Source: Leifsonia sp. ZF2019
Lineage (GTDB): Bacteria > Actinomycetota > Actinomycetes > Actinomycetales > Microbacteriaceae
DNA length: 64,000 bases
NCBI RefSeq assembly: GCF_019924635.1
Contig: NZ_CP065037.1
Coordinates: 1,860,001 to 1,924,000 of the forward strand
Reading direction: 5' to 3'
The notes beneath the pieces were generated by a model that worked only from the letters and a program-made list of their open reading frames with translations, was not told the DNA's origin and did not search any database. Both the position numbers and the translations under genes were made by a program. Shown piece by piece: positions 42,545-51,647 of this stretch; the first letter of the stretch is position 1, and each line of letters starts with the position of its first letter.

Positions 42545-44674
42545 TCAGAGCGGCTTGACGACCAGGATGTGCACGGGTTCGGTGAAGGCGTCGAGGCGGA
42601 CGTAGTTGTCGGCCCCCCAGGTCCAGCGCTGGCCGGTGACGACGTCCTTGACCTCGAACGTCGAGCCGACCGGGAGCCCGAGCGCGGCGACGTCGAGGTG
42701 GACGACGGTCTCGCGCACGGAGTGCGGGTCGACGTTGGCGACCACGAGCACCGTGTCCGCCTTGCCGCTGCGGGTGAACGCGCCCGGCAGGTGCTTGGAG
42801 TAGACGAGGATCGCGTCGTCCTCGCTGCCGTGCACGTGCAGGTTGCGCAACTGCCGCAGGGCAGGGTGCTCGCTGCGGGTGCGGTTGAGCATCGTCAGGT
42901 ACGGAGCGAGAGAGCGGCCGAGTGTCTGCGCGCGTGTGTAGTCACGTGGGCGGTACTCGTACTTCTCGTTGTCGATGTACTCCTCGGCGCCCGGGCGTGC
43001 GACGTTCTCGAACAGCTCGTAGCCGGAGTAGACGCCCCAGGTCGGCGCGCCCGTCGCGGCGATCGCGGCGCGCACCTTGAACGCCGCCGGCCCGCCGAAC
43101 TGGAGGTACTCCGTGAGGATGTCGGGGGTGTTGACGAACAGGTTCGGGCGCAGGAAGTCGGCCGTGTCGTGGGCGAGGCCGTCGAGGAACTCCTCGAGCT
43201 CCTCTTTCGTGTTGCGCCAGGTGAAGTAGGTGTACGACTGCTGGAACCCGGCCTTGGCGAGCGTGTGCAGCAGAGCGGGGCGGGTGAACGCCTCCGCGAG
43301 GAACACGACGTCCGGGTCGGTGGCGTTGACCGTGTGGATCAGCCACTCCCAGAAATGCAGCGGTTTGGTGTGCGGGTTGTCCACGCGGAAGATCCGTACG
43401 CCCAGCGACATCCAGTGCCGCACGATGCGCAGCACCTCGGCCCGGAGGCCGTCGTAGTCGTTGTCGAAGTTGATGGGGTAGATGTCCTGGTATTTCTTCG
43501 GCGGGTTCTCCGCGTACGCGATCGTGCCGTCCGGCAGCGTCGTGAACCACTCCGGGTGCTCGGTGACCCAGGGGTGGTCGGGGGAGGCCTGCAGGGCGAG
43601 GTCGAGCGCGACCTCGAGGCCTGCTTGCTTGGCCTTTCCGAGGAAGTGGGCGAAGTCCTTCTCGGTGCCGAGGTCGGGGTGGATGGCGTCGTGACCGCCC
43701 TCCGCGGATCCGATCGCCCACGGGGAGCCGGGATCGTTCGGTCCGGCGTCGAGCGTGTTGTTCGGGCCCTTGCGGAACGTGCGCCCGATCGGGTGGATCG
43801 GCGGGAGGTAGACGACGTCGAAGCCCATCGCGGCGATCTCCGGCAGGCGCTTGGCCGCGGTGCGGAACGTGCCCGACTTCCACGAGCCGTCGGCGAGCTT
43901 CTTGGCGCCCTCCGACCGCGGGAAGAACTCGTACCAGCTGCCGACGCCGGCGCGGGTCCGCTCGACGAGCACGGCGCGCGTCTCCGAGAGCGACGGCAGG
44001 GACACGATCGGGCGCTCGGCGAGGATGCGGACGATGCGTTCGTCGATCGCGGCGGCGAACCGCGCATCCACGGGCTGTGCGGTGTCGGCGACGACCTTGG
44101 CGGCCTCGCCGAGGTGGCGGCGCTCGGCCGGGCTGCGGCGTTTGTCCGCGGCCGCGCCGGAGAGCAGGTCGTGGCCCATCCTGAGCATCAGGTCGACGTC
44201 GATGGCTGCCGGCACCTTCACCTCGGCGTTGTGCTTCCAGGTGGCGTAGTCGTCGGCGTACGCCTGGATCCGGTACCGCCACAGGCCCTCGGTCTCGAGC
44301 TGGACCTCCACCTCCCACCGGTCGGTCCCCGGCGCGATCGGGTGCATGTGGTGCTCGGTCTGCACCCCGGCGGGGTCGAGCAGGAGGAGGTCGACGCCGA
44401 TCCGGTCGTGCCCCTCGCGGAACGAGGTCGCGCGGAAAGGGACGACCTCGCCGCGGAAGGCGGTCGCCGCCCAGTGGCCCTCGTCCACCTGCGGCGAGAG
44501 GCCCAGGATCGGCAGCCGGGTCAGCAGGGGCACGTATTCCTGGACGGGTCCGGCGCCCCCGGTCCCGGCCGCGGGGGTCTCCGCCGCCGGTGACGTCACC
44601 TCCTCAGGGAGGTGGTCGACGGTGGCCTCCGGTGCCGCTGCGGCTGCCGGCTTGGTCGCTGCGCTCTTTCCCAC
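42545..44674 (-). CDS. glgE: Alpha-1,4-glucan:maltose-1-phosphate maltosyltransferase
   Basis: A 709-residue GH13_3 enzyme that extends alpha-1,4-glucan with maltosyl units from maltose-1-phosphate. After an Ala/Pro-rich extension of about 45 residues come the N-terminal beta domain and the barrel with [15 protein letters not shown], nucleophile Asp in [12 protein letters not shown] and acid Glu in [11 protein letters not shown] 44674 sits 7 bases after TACGGT and is chosen over a longer open frame that would run into the divergent glgP promoter. Confidence 0.95.
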   Translation of the reverse strand: MGKSAATKPAAAAAPEATVDHLPEEVTSPAAETPAAGTGGAGPVQEYVPLLTRLPILGLSPQVDEGHWAATAFRGEVVPFRATSFREGHDRIGVDLLLLDPAGVQTEHHMHPIAPGTDRWEVEVQLETEGLWRYRIQAYADDYATWKHNAEVKVPAAIDVDLMLRMGHDLLSGAAADKRRSPAERRHLGEAAKVVADTAQPVDARFAAAIDERIVRILAERPIVSLPSLSETRAVLVERTRAGVGSWYEFFPRSEGAKKLADGSWKSGTFRTAAKRLPEIAAMGFDVVYLPPIHPIGRTFRKGPNNTLDAGPNDPGSPWAIGSAEGGHDAIHPDLGTEKDFAHFLGKAKQAGLEVALDLALQASPDHPWVTEHPEWFTTLPDGTIAYAENPPKKYQDIYPINFDNDYDGLRAEVLRIVRHWMSLGVRIFRVDNPHTKPLHFWEWLIHTVNATDPDVVFLAEAFTRPALLHTLAKAGFQQSYTYFTWRNTKEELEEFLDGLAHDTADFLRPNLFVNTPDILTEYLQFGGPAAFKVRAAIAATGAPTWGVYSGYELFENVARPGAEEYIDNEKYEYRPRDYTRAQTLGRSLAPYLTMLNRTRSEHPALRQLRNLHVHGSEDDAILVYSKHLPGAFTRSGKADTVLVVANVDPHSVRETVVHLDVAALGLPVGSTFEVKDVVTGQRWTWGADNYVRLDAFTEPVHILVVKPL

Positions 44675-44681
44675 AGACCCG

Positions 44682-44687
44682 ACCGTA
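44682..44687 (-). promoter_or_regulatory. -10-like box TACGGT for glgE
   Basis: On the minus strand TACGGT lies 7 bases before GTG 44674; no Shine-Dalgarno sequence is present. It is in the 58-base gap shared with glgP. Confidence 0.45.
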
Positions 44688-44719
44688 CACTCATTAACCT
44701 GCTCGACATGAGGCTCCCC

Positions 44720-44725
44720 TATTGT
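44720..44725 (+). promoter_or_regulatory. -10-like box TATTGT for glgP
   Basis: TATTGT ends 7 bases before GTG 44733, favouring that start over GTG 44724, which would lie inside the box. Confidence 0.45.
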
Positions 44726-44732
44726 GGGGCGA

Positions 44733-47306
44733 GTGAAGGCCATCCGTAGATTCACCGTCCGAGCCGTCCTGCCCGAGAACCTCTCCGCCCTGGAGGAGCT
44801 CGCGGGCAATCTCCGCTGGTCATGGCACGAGCCGACCAAGGAGCTGTTCGCCCGCATCTCGCCGGAGCTGTGGCACCAGGTGGAGCACGATCCCGTCGCG
44901 CTCCTCGGAGCCGTCGACCCGGGCCGCCTCGCCGAGCTGGCCGCGGATCCGGGCTACGTGGACTGGGCGAACCATGTCCGCGACGAGCTGCACGGGTATC
45001 TGAGCGAGCCGCGCTGGTACCAGTCCCTGGGGGAGCACACGCCGCGCACCATCGCGTATTTCTCTCCCGAGTTCGGCATCGCCGCGGCGCTGCCGCAGTA
45101 CTCCGGCGGCCTGGGGATCCTCGCGGGAGACCACCTCAAGGCCGCGAGCGACCTGGGCGTCCCGCTGGTCGGCGTCGGCCTGTTCTACCGATCCGGCTAC
45201 TTCGCCCAGGCGATCTCGCCCGACGGCTGGCAGCAGGAGAGCTACCCCTCCCTCGACCCGGACGGGCTGCCCCTGAGCGTGCTGCGCACCCCGGACGGCA
45301 CCCCCGTCGAGGTCTCGCTCGCGCTCCCGGACGGCGTGCTGCACGCGCGCGTCTGGCAGGCGGCGGTGGGCCGGGTACGGCTCCTGCTGCTCGACACGGA
45401 CATCCCGGAGAACGAGGAGCGCCTGCGGTCGGTGACCGACCGCCTGTACGGCGGCGGCGGCGAGCACCGCCTCCTGCAGGAGCTGCTGCTCGGCATCGGC
45501 GGCGTGCGGGCGATCGAGGCGTGGGCGGAGCTCACGGGTGCTCCGGCCGCCGAGGTGTTCCACACGAACGAGGGCCACGCCGGCTTCCTCGGCCTCGAGC
45601 GGATCGCCAACCTGATCGGCGAGGGATTGAGCTTCGACGAGGCGCTGCAGGTGGTGCGCGCCGGAACGGTGTTCACCACCCACACGCCCGTGCCGGCCGG
45701 CATCGACCGGTTCGACCGTCCGCTGGTCGAGCGGTACGTCTCCACGTCGCTGCTGCCGGGCGTCGACGCCGCCCAGGTGCTGGCGCTCGGCGCGGAGGAC
45801 TACCCGGGCGGGTCACCCGACGTGTTCAACATGGCCGTCATGGGCCTGCGCCTCGGGCAGCACGCGAACGGGGTGTCCCGGCTCCACGGCGAGGTCAGCC
45901 GGCAGATGTTCAACGGGCTCTACCCGGGGTTCGACCCGCAGGAGGTGCCGATCGACTCGGTCACCAACGGCGTGCACGCCCCGACCTGGACGGACCCGAT
46001 GCTCCGCGCGCTCGCGTTGGAGCGCCTCGGCACGGACGACACGGCCCACGCCGACTGGGCCGACTCCGGTGCCGTGGGCGACGCCGACCTCTGGTCGGTG
46101 CGCAACCGGATGCGCGAGCAGCTCGTGCAGGACGCCCGCCAGCGGCTGCAGGCCGCGTGGGAGGCGCAGAACCCCGGCGGGATCGCCCCGGCGTGGATGA
46201 ACGACCTCCTCGACCCGAACGTGCTCACGATCGGATTCGCACGGCGCGTGCCGACCTACAAGCGGCTCACTCTGATGCTGCACGACCCCGAGCGGCTGAA
46301 GAACATCCTGCTGCACGCCGAGCGGCCGGTGCAGTTCGTGATCGCGGGCAAGTCGCACCCGGCCGACGACGAGGGCAAGCGGCTCATCCAGAAGCTGGTG
46401 CAGTTCGCCTCCGAGCCCGAGATCCGGGGCCGGATGGTGTTCCTGCCCGACTACGACATCGGAATGGCGCAGCTGCTCTACCCGGGAACCGACATCTGGC
46501 TGAACAACCCGCTGCGGCCGCTGGAGGCGTGCGGCACGTCGGGCATGAAGGCGGCGCTCAACGGGGCCCTCAACCTGTCCATTCTGGACGGCTGGTGGAA
46601 CGAGTTCTACGACGGTGAGAACGGCTGGGCCATCCCCTCCGCCGACGCCGCGGGCGACGGCGCCGAGCGCGACGCGCTGGAGGCGGAGGCCATGTACGAC
46701 CTCATCGAGCACCAGATCGCGCCGCGGTTCTACGACCGCGATGGCGACGGCGTGCCGACGGCGTGGGTGGCGCAGATCCGTCACACCCTCGCAACGCTCT
46801 CGCCCGCGCTGAGCGCCGAGCGGATGGTGCAGGAGTACGTGCAGCGGCTCTACCTCCCCGCGGCCGGGTACGAGGAGCGTCTGAGCGCCGACGGCTACGC
46901 CGCGGCACGCGGTCTCGCGGCGTGGAAGGACCGGGTCCGCGCGGCCTGGCCCGGTGTGAACGTGGCGCACGTGGACGCGGGCGGGGTCGACGCGGTGCCC
47001 CAGGTCGGCGACCAGCTGCACGTGCGCGCGCTCGTCCACCTGGGCGGACTGGCGCCGGAGGATGTGGAGGTGCAGGTCCTGTACGGCCGCAGCCATGAGG
47101 GCGACGACCTCACCGACGTGCAGCACCAGCGCCTGGAGCTCGACCACGGCGTGCCCGGCACGGACGACCCGGCGGTGGCGCGCGAGTACGTGGGCACCGT
47201 GACGCTGGGCCGGGCGGGCTCGTTCGGCTACACCGTCCGCGTGGTGCCGGTGAACGACCTCCTGCTCTCCCCGGCGGAGCTCGGACTGGTCGCCGTCGCC
47301 TCCTGA
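44733..47306 (+). CDS. glgP: Alpha-glucan (glycogen) phosphorylase
   Basis: An 857-residue GT35 enzyme that releases glucose-1-phosphate from alpha-1,4-glucan. The N-terminal DUF3417-type segment (LSALEELAGNLRWSWHEPTKEL) marks the long actinobacterial/archaeal class. The pyridoxal-phosphate lysine is in EACGTSGMKAALNGALN near residue 605. It diverges from glgE-glgB, so synthesis and breakdown share one 58-base control region. Confidence 0.95.
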   Translation: MKAIRRFTVRAVLPENLSALEELAGNLRWSWHEPTKELFARISPELWHQVEHDPVALLGAVDPGRLAELAADPGYVDWANHVRDELHGYLSEPRWYQSLGEHTPRTIAYFSPEFGIAAALPQYSGGLGILAGDHLKAASDLGVPLVGVGLFYRSGYFAQAISPDGWQQESYPSLDPDGLPLSVLRTPDGTPVEVSLALPDGVLHARVWQAAVGRVRLLLLDTDIPENEERLRSVTDRLYGGGGEHRLLQELLLGIGGVRAIEAWAELTGAPAAEVFHTNEGHAGFLGLERIANLIGEGLSFDEALQVVRAGTVFTTHTPVPAGIDRFDRPLVERYVSTSLLPGVDAAQVLALGAEDYPGGSPDVFNMAVMGLRLGQHANGVSRLHGEVSRQMFNGLYPGFDPQEVPIDSVTNGVHAPTWTDPMLRALALERLGTDDTAHADWADSGAVGDADLWSVRNRMREQLVQDARQRLQAAWEAQNPGGIAPAWMNDLLDPNVLTIGFARRVPTYKRLTLMLHDPERLKNILLHAERPVQFVIAGKSHPADDEGKRLIQKLVQFASEPEIRGRMVFLPDYDIGMAQLLYPGTDIWLNNPLRPLEACGTSGMKAALNGALNLSILDGWWNEFYDGENGWAIPSADAAGDGAERDALEAEAMYDLIEHQIAPRFYDRDGDGVPTAWVAQIRHTLATLSPALSAERMVQEYVQRLYLPAAGYEERLSADGYAAARGLAAWKDRVRAAWPGVNVAHVDAGGVDAVPQVGDQLHVRALVHLGGLAPEDVEVQVLYGRSHEGDDLTDVQHQRLELDHGVPGTDDPAVAREYVGTVTLGRAGSFGYTVRVVPVNDLLLSPAELGLVAVAS

Positions 47307-47314
47307 CGCTACGT

Positions 47315-47371
47315 CGAGGTTCACGTCGTGGCGCCCATTCGGGAGGATTGAGCGCAACGACGTGAACCTCG
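47315..47371. repeat. 20-bp inverted repeat downstream of glgP
   Basis: Arms 47315-47334 and 47352-47371 pair at 19 of 20 positions around a 17-base loop. The left arm (CGAGGTTCACGTCGTGGCGC) is nearly the same as the arm of the palindrome at 292-350, differing mainly at TT for GG. It lies between convergent genes and could terminate transcription, although no T-run follows. Confidence 0.85.
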
Positions 47372-47383
47372 GCAATGCGGGGG

Positions 47384-47917
47384 TCAGGCGAGGAGGGGGA
47401 GCGCCATGAGGGTGGTCGCCGCGGCGCCGAGTGCGGCCTCCGCGCGCGGCACCAACGGCAGCGGGCGGCGGAGCGCGACGACCGCCGAGGCCGCCGCGAA
47501 CGCGAGTGCGGCGACGCCGAGCACGAGGAGGACCGGCAGGCCGTGGGAGGCGTGAGCCCCTCCCACGGCGCTGCCGGAGTGATGGGAGCCCGCGGTCGCG
47601 ATCAGGCCCGCCATCAGCACGGCCTGGAGGGAGCGGTGCGCGGTCATCGTGCGGGACGGATGGGTCGGGCTCCCAGCCGGAGGCACGGCGCGCAGCCGGC
47701 CCTGCACGGCCGTCGCGAGCGCCACCAGCACGAGAGCCGCGGCCCAGACGATCGGTGCGAGCAGAGGCCGCGGCATCAGCATCGTGTCGGCCATCGCCGC
47801 GAGCATGGCCAGCATCCCGAGCCAGGCCAGCGGCGAGCGGCGGTCGGCTCCGCCGGCGACGCAGCATGCTCCCAGCGCCGCCGGGAGCATGCTGCCGAGG
47901 TGGAGCGCCTCGATCAT
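47384..47917 (-). CDS. Small His/Met-bearing membrane protein coupled to amine oxidase
   Basis: A 177-residue protein with five to six short hydrophobic segments. A central loop holds HH and HASHG, and one segment is Met-rich (MLAMLAAMADTMLMP). Its ATG overlaps the amine oxidase stop by 4 bases, so the two are translationally coupled. Copper handling for the oxidase is my inference from the His/Met content and coupling; I cannot name the family with confidence. Confidence 0.72.
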   Translation of the reverse strand: MIEALHLGSMLPAALGACCVAGGADRRSPLAWLGMLAMLAAMADTMLMPRPLLAPIVWAAALVLVALATAVQGRLRAVPPAGSPTHPSRTMTAHRSLQAVLMAGLIATAGSHHSGSAVGGAHASHGLPVLLVLGVAALAFAAASAVVALRRPLPLVPRAEAALGAAATTLMALPLLA

Positions 47918-49932
47918 CCGTGGTGCGCGTGGTCGCCGTGGCTGTGGTCGCCGTGCGTGTCGCCGCCGTGCGCGTGGTGTCCCGGGGCGCAGTGGGCCGG
48001 CTCCGCGGCGGGAACGTTGAGCGCGGGGTTGCGGCCGAAGAAGCCGTACGGCTTCAGGGTGAACTTCGCGTAGTCCACGGGCATGACCGGCCAGTCCTCG
48101 ACGCGCGGGAAATGCGTGGGGCCGAACGTGTGCCAGAGCACGATGTCCTCGCCGTCGAGCGGGCGGTCCGCCGCCATGTACGCCGGGAGGCCGTCGCCGC
48201 CGGGGTTCTGGTTGACGAACTCGCCGGCGGGATAGCGCTCGTCGCTCGCGTACTGCGTCACCCACACCTGCTTGGTCGTGAACGCCGCCCGGGCGGTGAC
48301 CGTCGCAGACGGGTCCGCCAGGAGGGTCGGGTTCTGCTCGGCGTGGAGCACGTACCCGGTGGGCTGCCCGAGGCGGTTCGTCTTCTCGGTGTTGACGATG
48401 TGCCAGGTGCGGCCGACGGAGGCGTCGGCGTCGCGGGCGCCTTCCGCCTCGCTGGCGATGCGCGTCGCTTTCTTCGTGAACGCGTTGCCGTACGGGTTCG
48501 TGGCGCTGATCGGCAGACGGACCGCGTCCACTTCATCGACCGCGTTGGCCAGGCCGTCCACCATCATGTCCAGGCGGGCCGAGAACAGGTGCTGGTGGTA
48601 GGGGGCCCCGAGGCCCGGGGCGACTTCGCTCGCCGTCGGCGACCCCTCGAGGTAGGCGGAGGTGAACAGGATGCCGGTGAGCTTCGCCTCGCACTCGATC
48701 GTGCCGTCGAGATAGAGGTACCAGTAGAAGCCGTAGTCGTAGTTGCCGACCGTGGTGAAGAACGAGATCACCAGGCGCCGCGACCGCCGCACCTCGTTGG
48801 CCGAGGTGAAGAGATCGGTGTGCTTCCACAGCGTCCCGTAGTCCTCCTCGTGCATGCAGATCGCGTTCTCGATGGTCTTGGGCCGCCCGAACTCGTCGGA
48901 GAGCACCGCGTCGAAGTACCGGATCTCGCCCAGGCAGTCGCATCCCAGCGTGAGGGAGTTCGCGAACCGTCCGAACAGGTATTCACCGGTGTCGAAGTAG
49001 TTCTGCCAGTACCGCGTGGGGGACGGATCGGCGTACGGCACGACCATCTCGGCGATCGAGGCGCGGTAGATCACGGGCCGCACCTCGCCGCCCTGGTCCG
49101 GGTCGGCGAAGGCGAGGTCGCGCAGGATGAGCCCCTCGCGGGCGTCGAAGCCGAGCGAGAACGACCAGTTCGCCCACGTGACGGTGTCGCCGTCGACGGA
49201 GAAGCTCGGCCCCTCCGGCTGCGTGATCGCGATCGGCTTCAGGGTGTCGAGCGGCGCGGGCCGCTCAGCCTCCAGGTGGAAGTTGCCCGGCTCGTCCGGA
49301 ACCGGAAGCTCGACGGCGTCCACCACCTGGGTGACCTCGCGGGCGATCACATCGACGTAGGCGCAGAGGCCATCGACCGGGTGCGCCCACGGGTGGTCCT
49401 CCGCGTGGTCCATGCGGAAGGCGAAGACGCGGATGATCCGGCGCCCCTCCTCGCCCGGGATGTCGTACGAACCGGGGGAGAGCGGGGCGTAGACGACCTG
49501 CTCGGCGGTCAGGCCGCGCTTCTCGAGCGCCGCCAGCCAGGCGCCGTCGGCGACCAGGATCGCGCCGATCGCCTCGAACTCCTCCTCGAGGATCGGCACC
49601 TGGCCGCGGGATCCGTCGATGGGGACGAGGGCGACGACCTCCTCACGGGTCAGCGACACGGCCGCGTCGACGCCGGCACCGGTCGCCACGTCGAGCAGCA
49701 GGAGGCGGGCCTCGCGCTCGGGCGTCGGGGCCTCGCCGACGCGGGCGGCCAGCACGTCCGCCTTGTCGGGCTCCAGGAGGCCGACGTAGACGAAGCGCGT
49801 GGTGTCCGTCACCGCGCCGGCGTCGCGGAGGGTGCGCACGGCGGTCTCGATCTCGGGGGCGGTGAGGCTGGAGAGCGGGCCGGGCGCCGCCGTGTCGTCG
49901 GCGGGCAGAGTCAGGGGAAGCTCGGTGGTCAT
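47914..49932 (-). CDS. tynA: Copper-containing primary amine oxidase with His-rich tail
   Basis: A 672-residue topaquinone amine oxidase that converts primary amines to aldehyde, ammonia and hydrogen peroxide. Tyr398 in NYDY is the quinone precursor, Asp314 in YFDTGEY the catalytic base, and His446, His448 (YHQH) and His607 (THFPRVED) the copper ligands. The 84-residue Asp-to-Tyr spacing matches Arthrobacter phenylethylamine oxidase as I recall it. The last 26 residues include ten His and one Cys, an unusual metal-binding tail. No signal peptide is seen. ATG 49932 is preferred over GTG 49941, which is too close to AGGAGA. Confidence 0.93.
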   Translation of the reverse strand: MTTELPLTLPADDTAAPGPLSSLTAPEIETAVRTLRDAGAVTDTTRFVYVGLLEPDKADVLAARVGEAPTPEREARLLLLDVATGAGVDAAVSLTREEVVALVPIDGSRGQVPILEEEFEAIGAILVADGAWLAALEKRGLTAEQVVYAPLSPGSYDIPGEEGRRIIRVFAFRMDHAEDHPWAHPVDGLCAYVDVIAREVTQVVDAVELPVPDEPGNFHLEAERPAPLDTLKPIAITQPEGPSFSVDGDTVTWANWSFSLGFDAREGLILRDLAFADPDQGGEVRPVIYRASIAEMVVPYADPSPTRYWQNYFDTGEYLFGRFANSLTLGCDCLGEIRYFDAVLSDEFGRPKTIENAICMHEEDYGTLWKHTDLFTSANEVRRSRRLVISFFTTVGNYDYGFYWYLYLDGTIECEAKLTGILFTSAYLEGSPTASEVAPGLGAPYHQHLFSARLDMMVDGLANAVDEVDAVRLPISATNPYGNAFTKKATRIASEAEGARDADASVGRTWHIVNTEKTNRLGQPTGYVLHAEQNPTLLADPSATVTARAAFTTKQVWVTQYASDERYPAGEFVNQNPGGDGLPAYMAADRPLDGEDIVLWHTFGPTHFPRVEDWPVMPVDYAKFTLKPYGFFGRNPALNVPAAEPAHCAPGHHAHGGDTHGDHSHGDHAHHG

Positions 49933-49946
49933 GGTACTCACGTCTC

Positions 49947-51449
49947 CTAGGCGCTGATGGTGTCGATGATGTTCTCGTAGGCGTCGCGTCTGCTGCGGCG
50001 CAGGACGAGGGCCTGCACCACGCCGATCACCGGGAAGGCGAGCATGGCGGCGAAGAAGACGATGGAGAGCGGGCCGAGCACCGGGGTGCCCTGCGCATCC
50101 ACATCGCCGATGAGGAGGGGGAAGTTGTCGACGATGATGATCGTGACGCCGACGAGGCCGATCAGCCCGATCACGGGGGCGATCACCGTGCGCCAGAGGC
50201 CTGCGCCGGTCCTCTTCCGCGCGAAGTAGACGATCACCGCGAGGCAGGTCAGCGCCATCAGGACGACGATCGCCAGCGTCGCGATACCGCTGAACCAGGT
50301 GAACACCTGCAGCACCGGGTCGAGCCGGAAGAGCGCGAACACCACGAGCAGCACCGCCGCGGTCGCCGTCTGCACGAGCGACGAGACGTACGGAGACGCG
50401 TGCTTTCCGTGCACGCGGCCGATCCGGGCCGGGAACACCGCCGCATTCGACATCGAGTGCTGGTATCGCGTGACGACGTTGTGGAACGACAGGACGCAGG
50501 CGAACAGGCTCGTGATCAGCAGCACGTTGACGATCACGCCGCCCACCGAGCCGAGGTAGTGGATCGCGGTGTTGACGATGAAGCCGCCGGTGTCCTTCGC
50601 CACGACGTCGACGATCTGAGCGGGCCCCCACCCCATCACCAGCGACCACGACGCGAACGTGTAGAAGACACCGATCGCGATCACCGCGATGTACGTCGCC
50701 CGCGGGATGGTCTTCTCCGGCTCCTTCGCCTCGTCGCGGAAGATCGCCGTCGACTCGAACCCGATGAAGCCGGCCAGGGCGAACATCAGCCCGATGCCCG
50801 GCGAACCGGAGAGCACCGTGCTCGGCTCGAACGGCGCGAGCGACAGCCCGTCCGCTCCGCCGGTGCCGATGATCACCAGGCTCAGCACGACCACGATGCC
50901 GACCTCGGCGATGAGCAGCACCCCGAGCACACGGGAGCTCAGTTCGATGTGCCGGTATCCCAGTACGCCGACCAGAGCGACCATGGCCAGCGAGTAGACG
51001 TACCAGGGGATGTCCGGTCCGTGCAGCGCCACCACCGACGACTCGAGCGTCGCCCCGAGATAGCCGTACACCGCCACCTGCACCGTCGTGTAGGTCAGCA
51101 GCGCCAGATAGGCGGCCGCGAGACCGAGCGGCCGCCCCATCCCGTAGCCGACATAGGTGAAGAACGCGCCAGGGCGCGGGATGAACCGGCTCATCGCGCT
51201 CAGCCCCACCGCGAAGAAGAGCAGGATGATCGCACCGATCGCGAACATGCTGGGCACCCCGGCGCCGTTGCCGAGCAGCACGGCGACGGGGAAACCGCCG
51301 CCGATCACGGTGAGGGGAGCCGCCGCCGCGACCACCATGAACACGATCGAACCGACACCGAGCCGGCCCGAGAGCTGACGAGACGCACCCGCGCCGCGCA
51401 CCGCGACCGGACCGCCCAGCAGAGCCTGCGGCTCCTGCGCTGCCGTCAT
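49947..51449 (-). CDS. APC-family amino acid or amine permease
   Basis: A 500-residue, 12-TM permease of the amino acid-polyamine-organocation family. GFIGFESTAIFRDEAKEPEKTIPRA is the conserved TM6 and following loop. It starts behind AGGAGGAA and ends 14 bases before the amine oxidase start, so it is probably the importer of the oxidase's substrate. Confidence 0.9.
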   Translation of the reverse strand: MTAAQEPQALLGGPVAVRGAGASRQLSGRLGVGSIVFMVVAAAAPLTVIGGGFPVAVLLGNGAGVPSMFAIGAIILLFFAVGLSAMSRFIPRPGAFFTYVGYGMGRPLGLAAAYLALLTYTTVQVAVYGYLGATLESSVVALHGPDIPWYVYSLAMVALVGVLGYRHIELSSRVLGVLLIAEVGIVVVLSLVIIGTGGADGLSLAPFEPSTVLSGSPGIGLMFALAGFIGFESTAIFRDEAKEPEKTIPRATYIAVIAIGVFYTFASWSLVMGWGPAQIVDVVAKDTGGFIVNTAIHYLGSVGGVIVNVLLITSLFACVLSFHNVVTRYQHSMSNAAVFPARIGRVHGKHASPYVSSLVQTATAAVLLVVFALFRLDPVLQVFTWFSGIATLAIVVLMALTCLAVIVYFARKRTGAGLWRTVIAPVIGLIGLVGVTIIIVDNFPLLIGDVDAQGTPVLGPLSIVFFAAMLAFPVIGVVQALVLRRSRRDAYENIIDTISA

Positions 51450-51532
51450 GAGTTCCTCCTAGGGGGAGAGGGGATGGGGTCCCGCCAGTCTCGTCAGCGG
51501 GTGTTGCACCGCCGTTCCGCACGCGTGAAGAG

Positions 51533-51590
51533 TCGGCGCTCGCCGAATGGGATTCCCGGTGTCGCATTCGACGGTCACGTCGCCGTGACC
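51533..51590. promoter_or_regulatory. Palindromes in the divergent permease gap
   Basis: Within the 198-base gap between the two permease genes are TCGGCG-CT-CGCCGA (51533-51546) and GGTCACG-TCGC-CGTGACC (51573-51590). GTGTTGC (51501-51507) and GCAACAC (51607-51613) form a wider inverted pair. They are candidate operators for the IclR protein encoded at 53144. Confidence 0.45.
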
Positions 51591-51621
51591 CCGCGGAAAC
51601 GCCGTCGCAACACACGGGTCG

Positions 51622-51627
51622 TAGCCT
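51622..51627 (+). promoter_or_regulatory. -10-like box TAGCCT for the second permease
   Basis: TAGCCT is 20 bases before GTG 51648, with AGAGGAG between them, so this transcript would have a short leader. Confidence 0.35.
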
Positions 51628-51647
51628 CGCGGGAAGAGGAGCATCCC

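Noticed and set aside
42491..44593. A 700-codon plus-strand frame opposite glgE
   Set aside because: It is a shadow of glgE, which has clear GH13 motifs on the minus strand.
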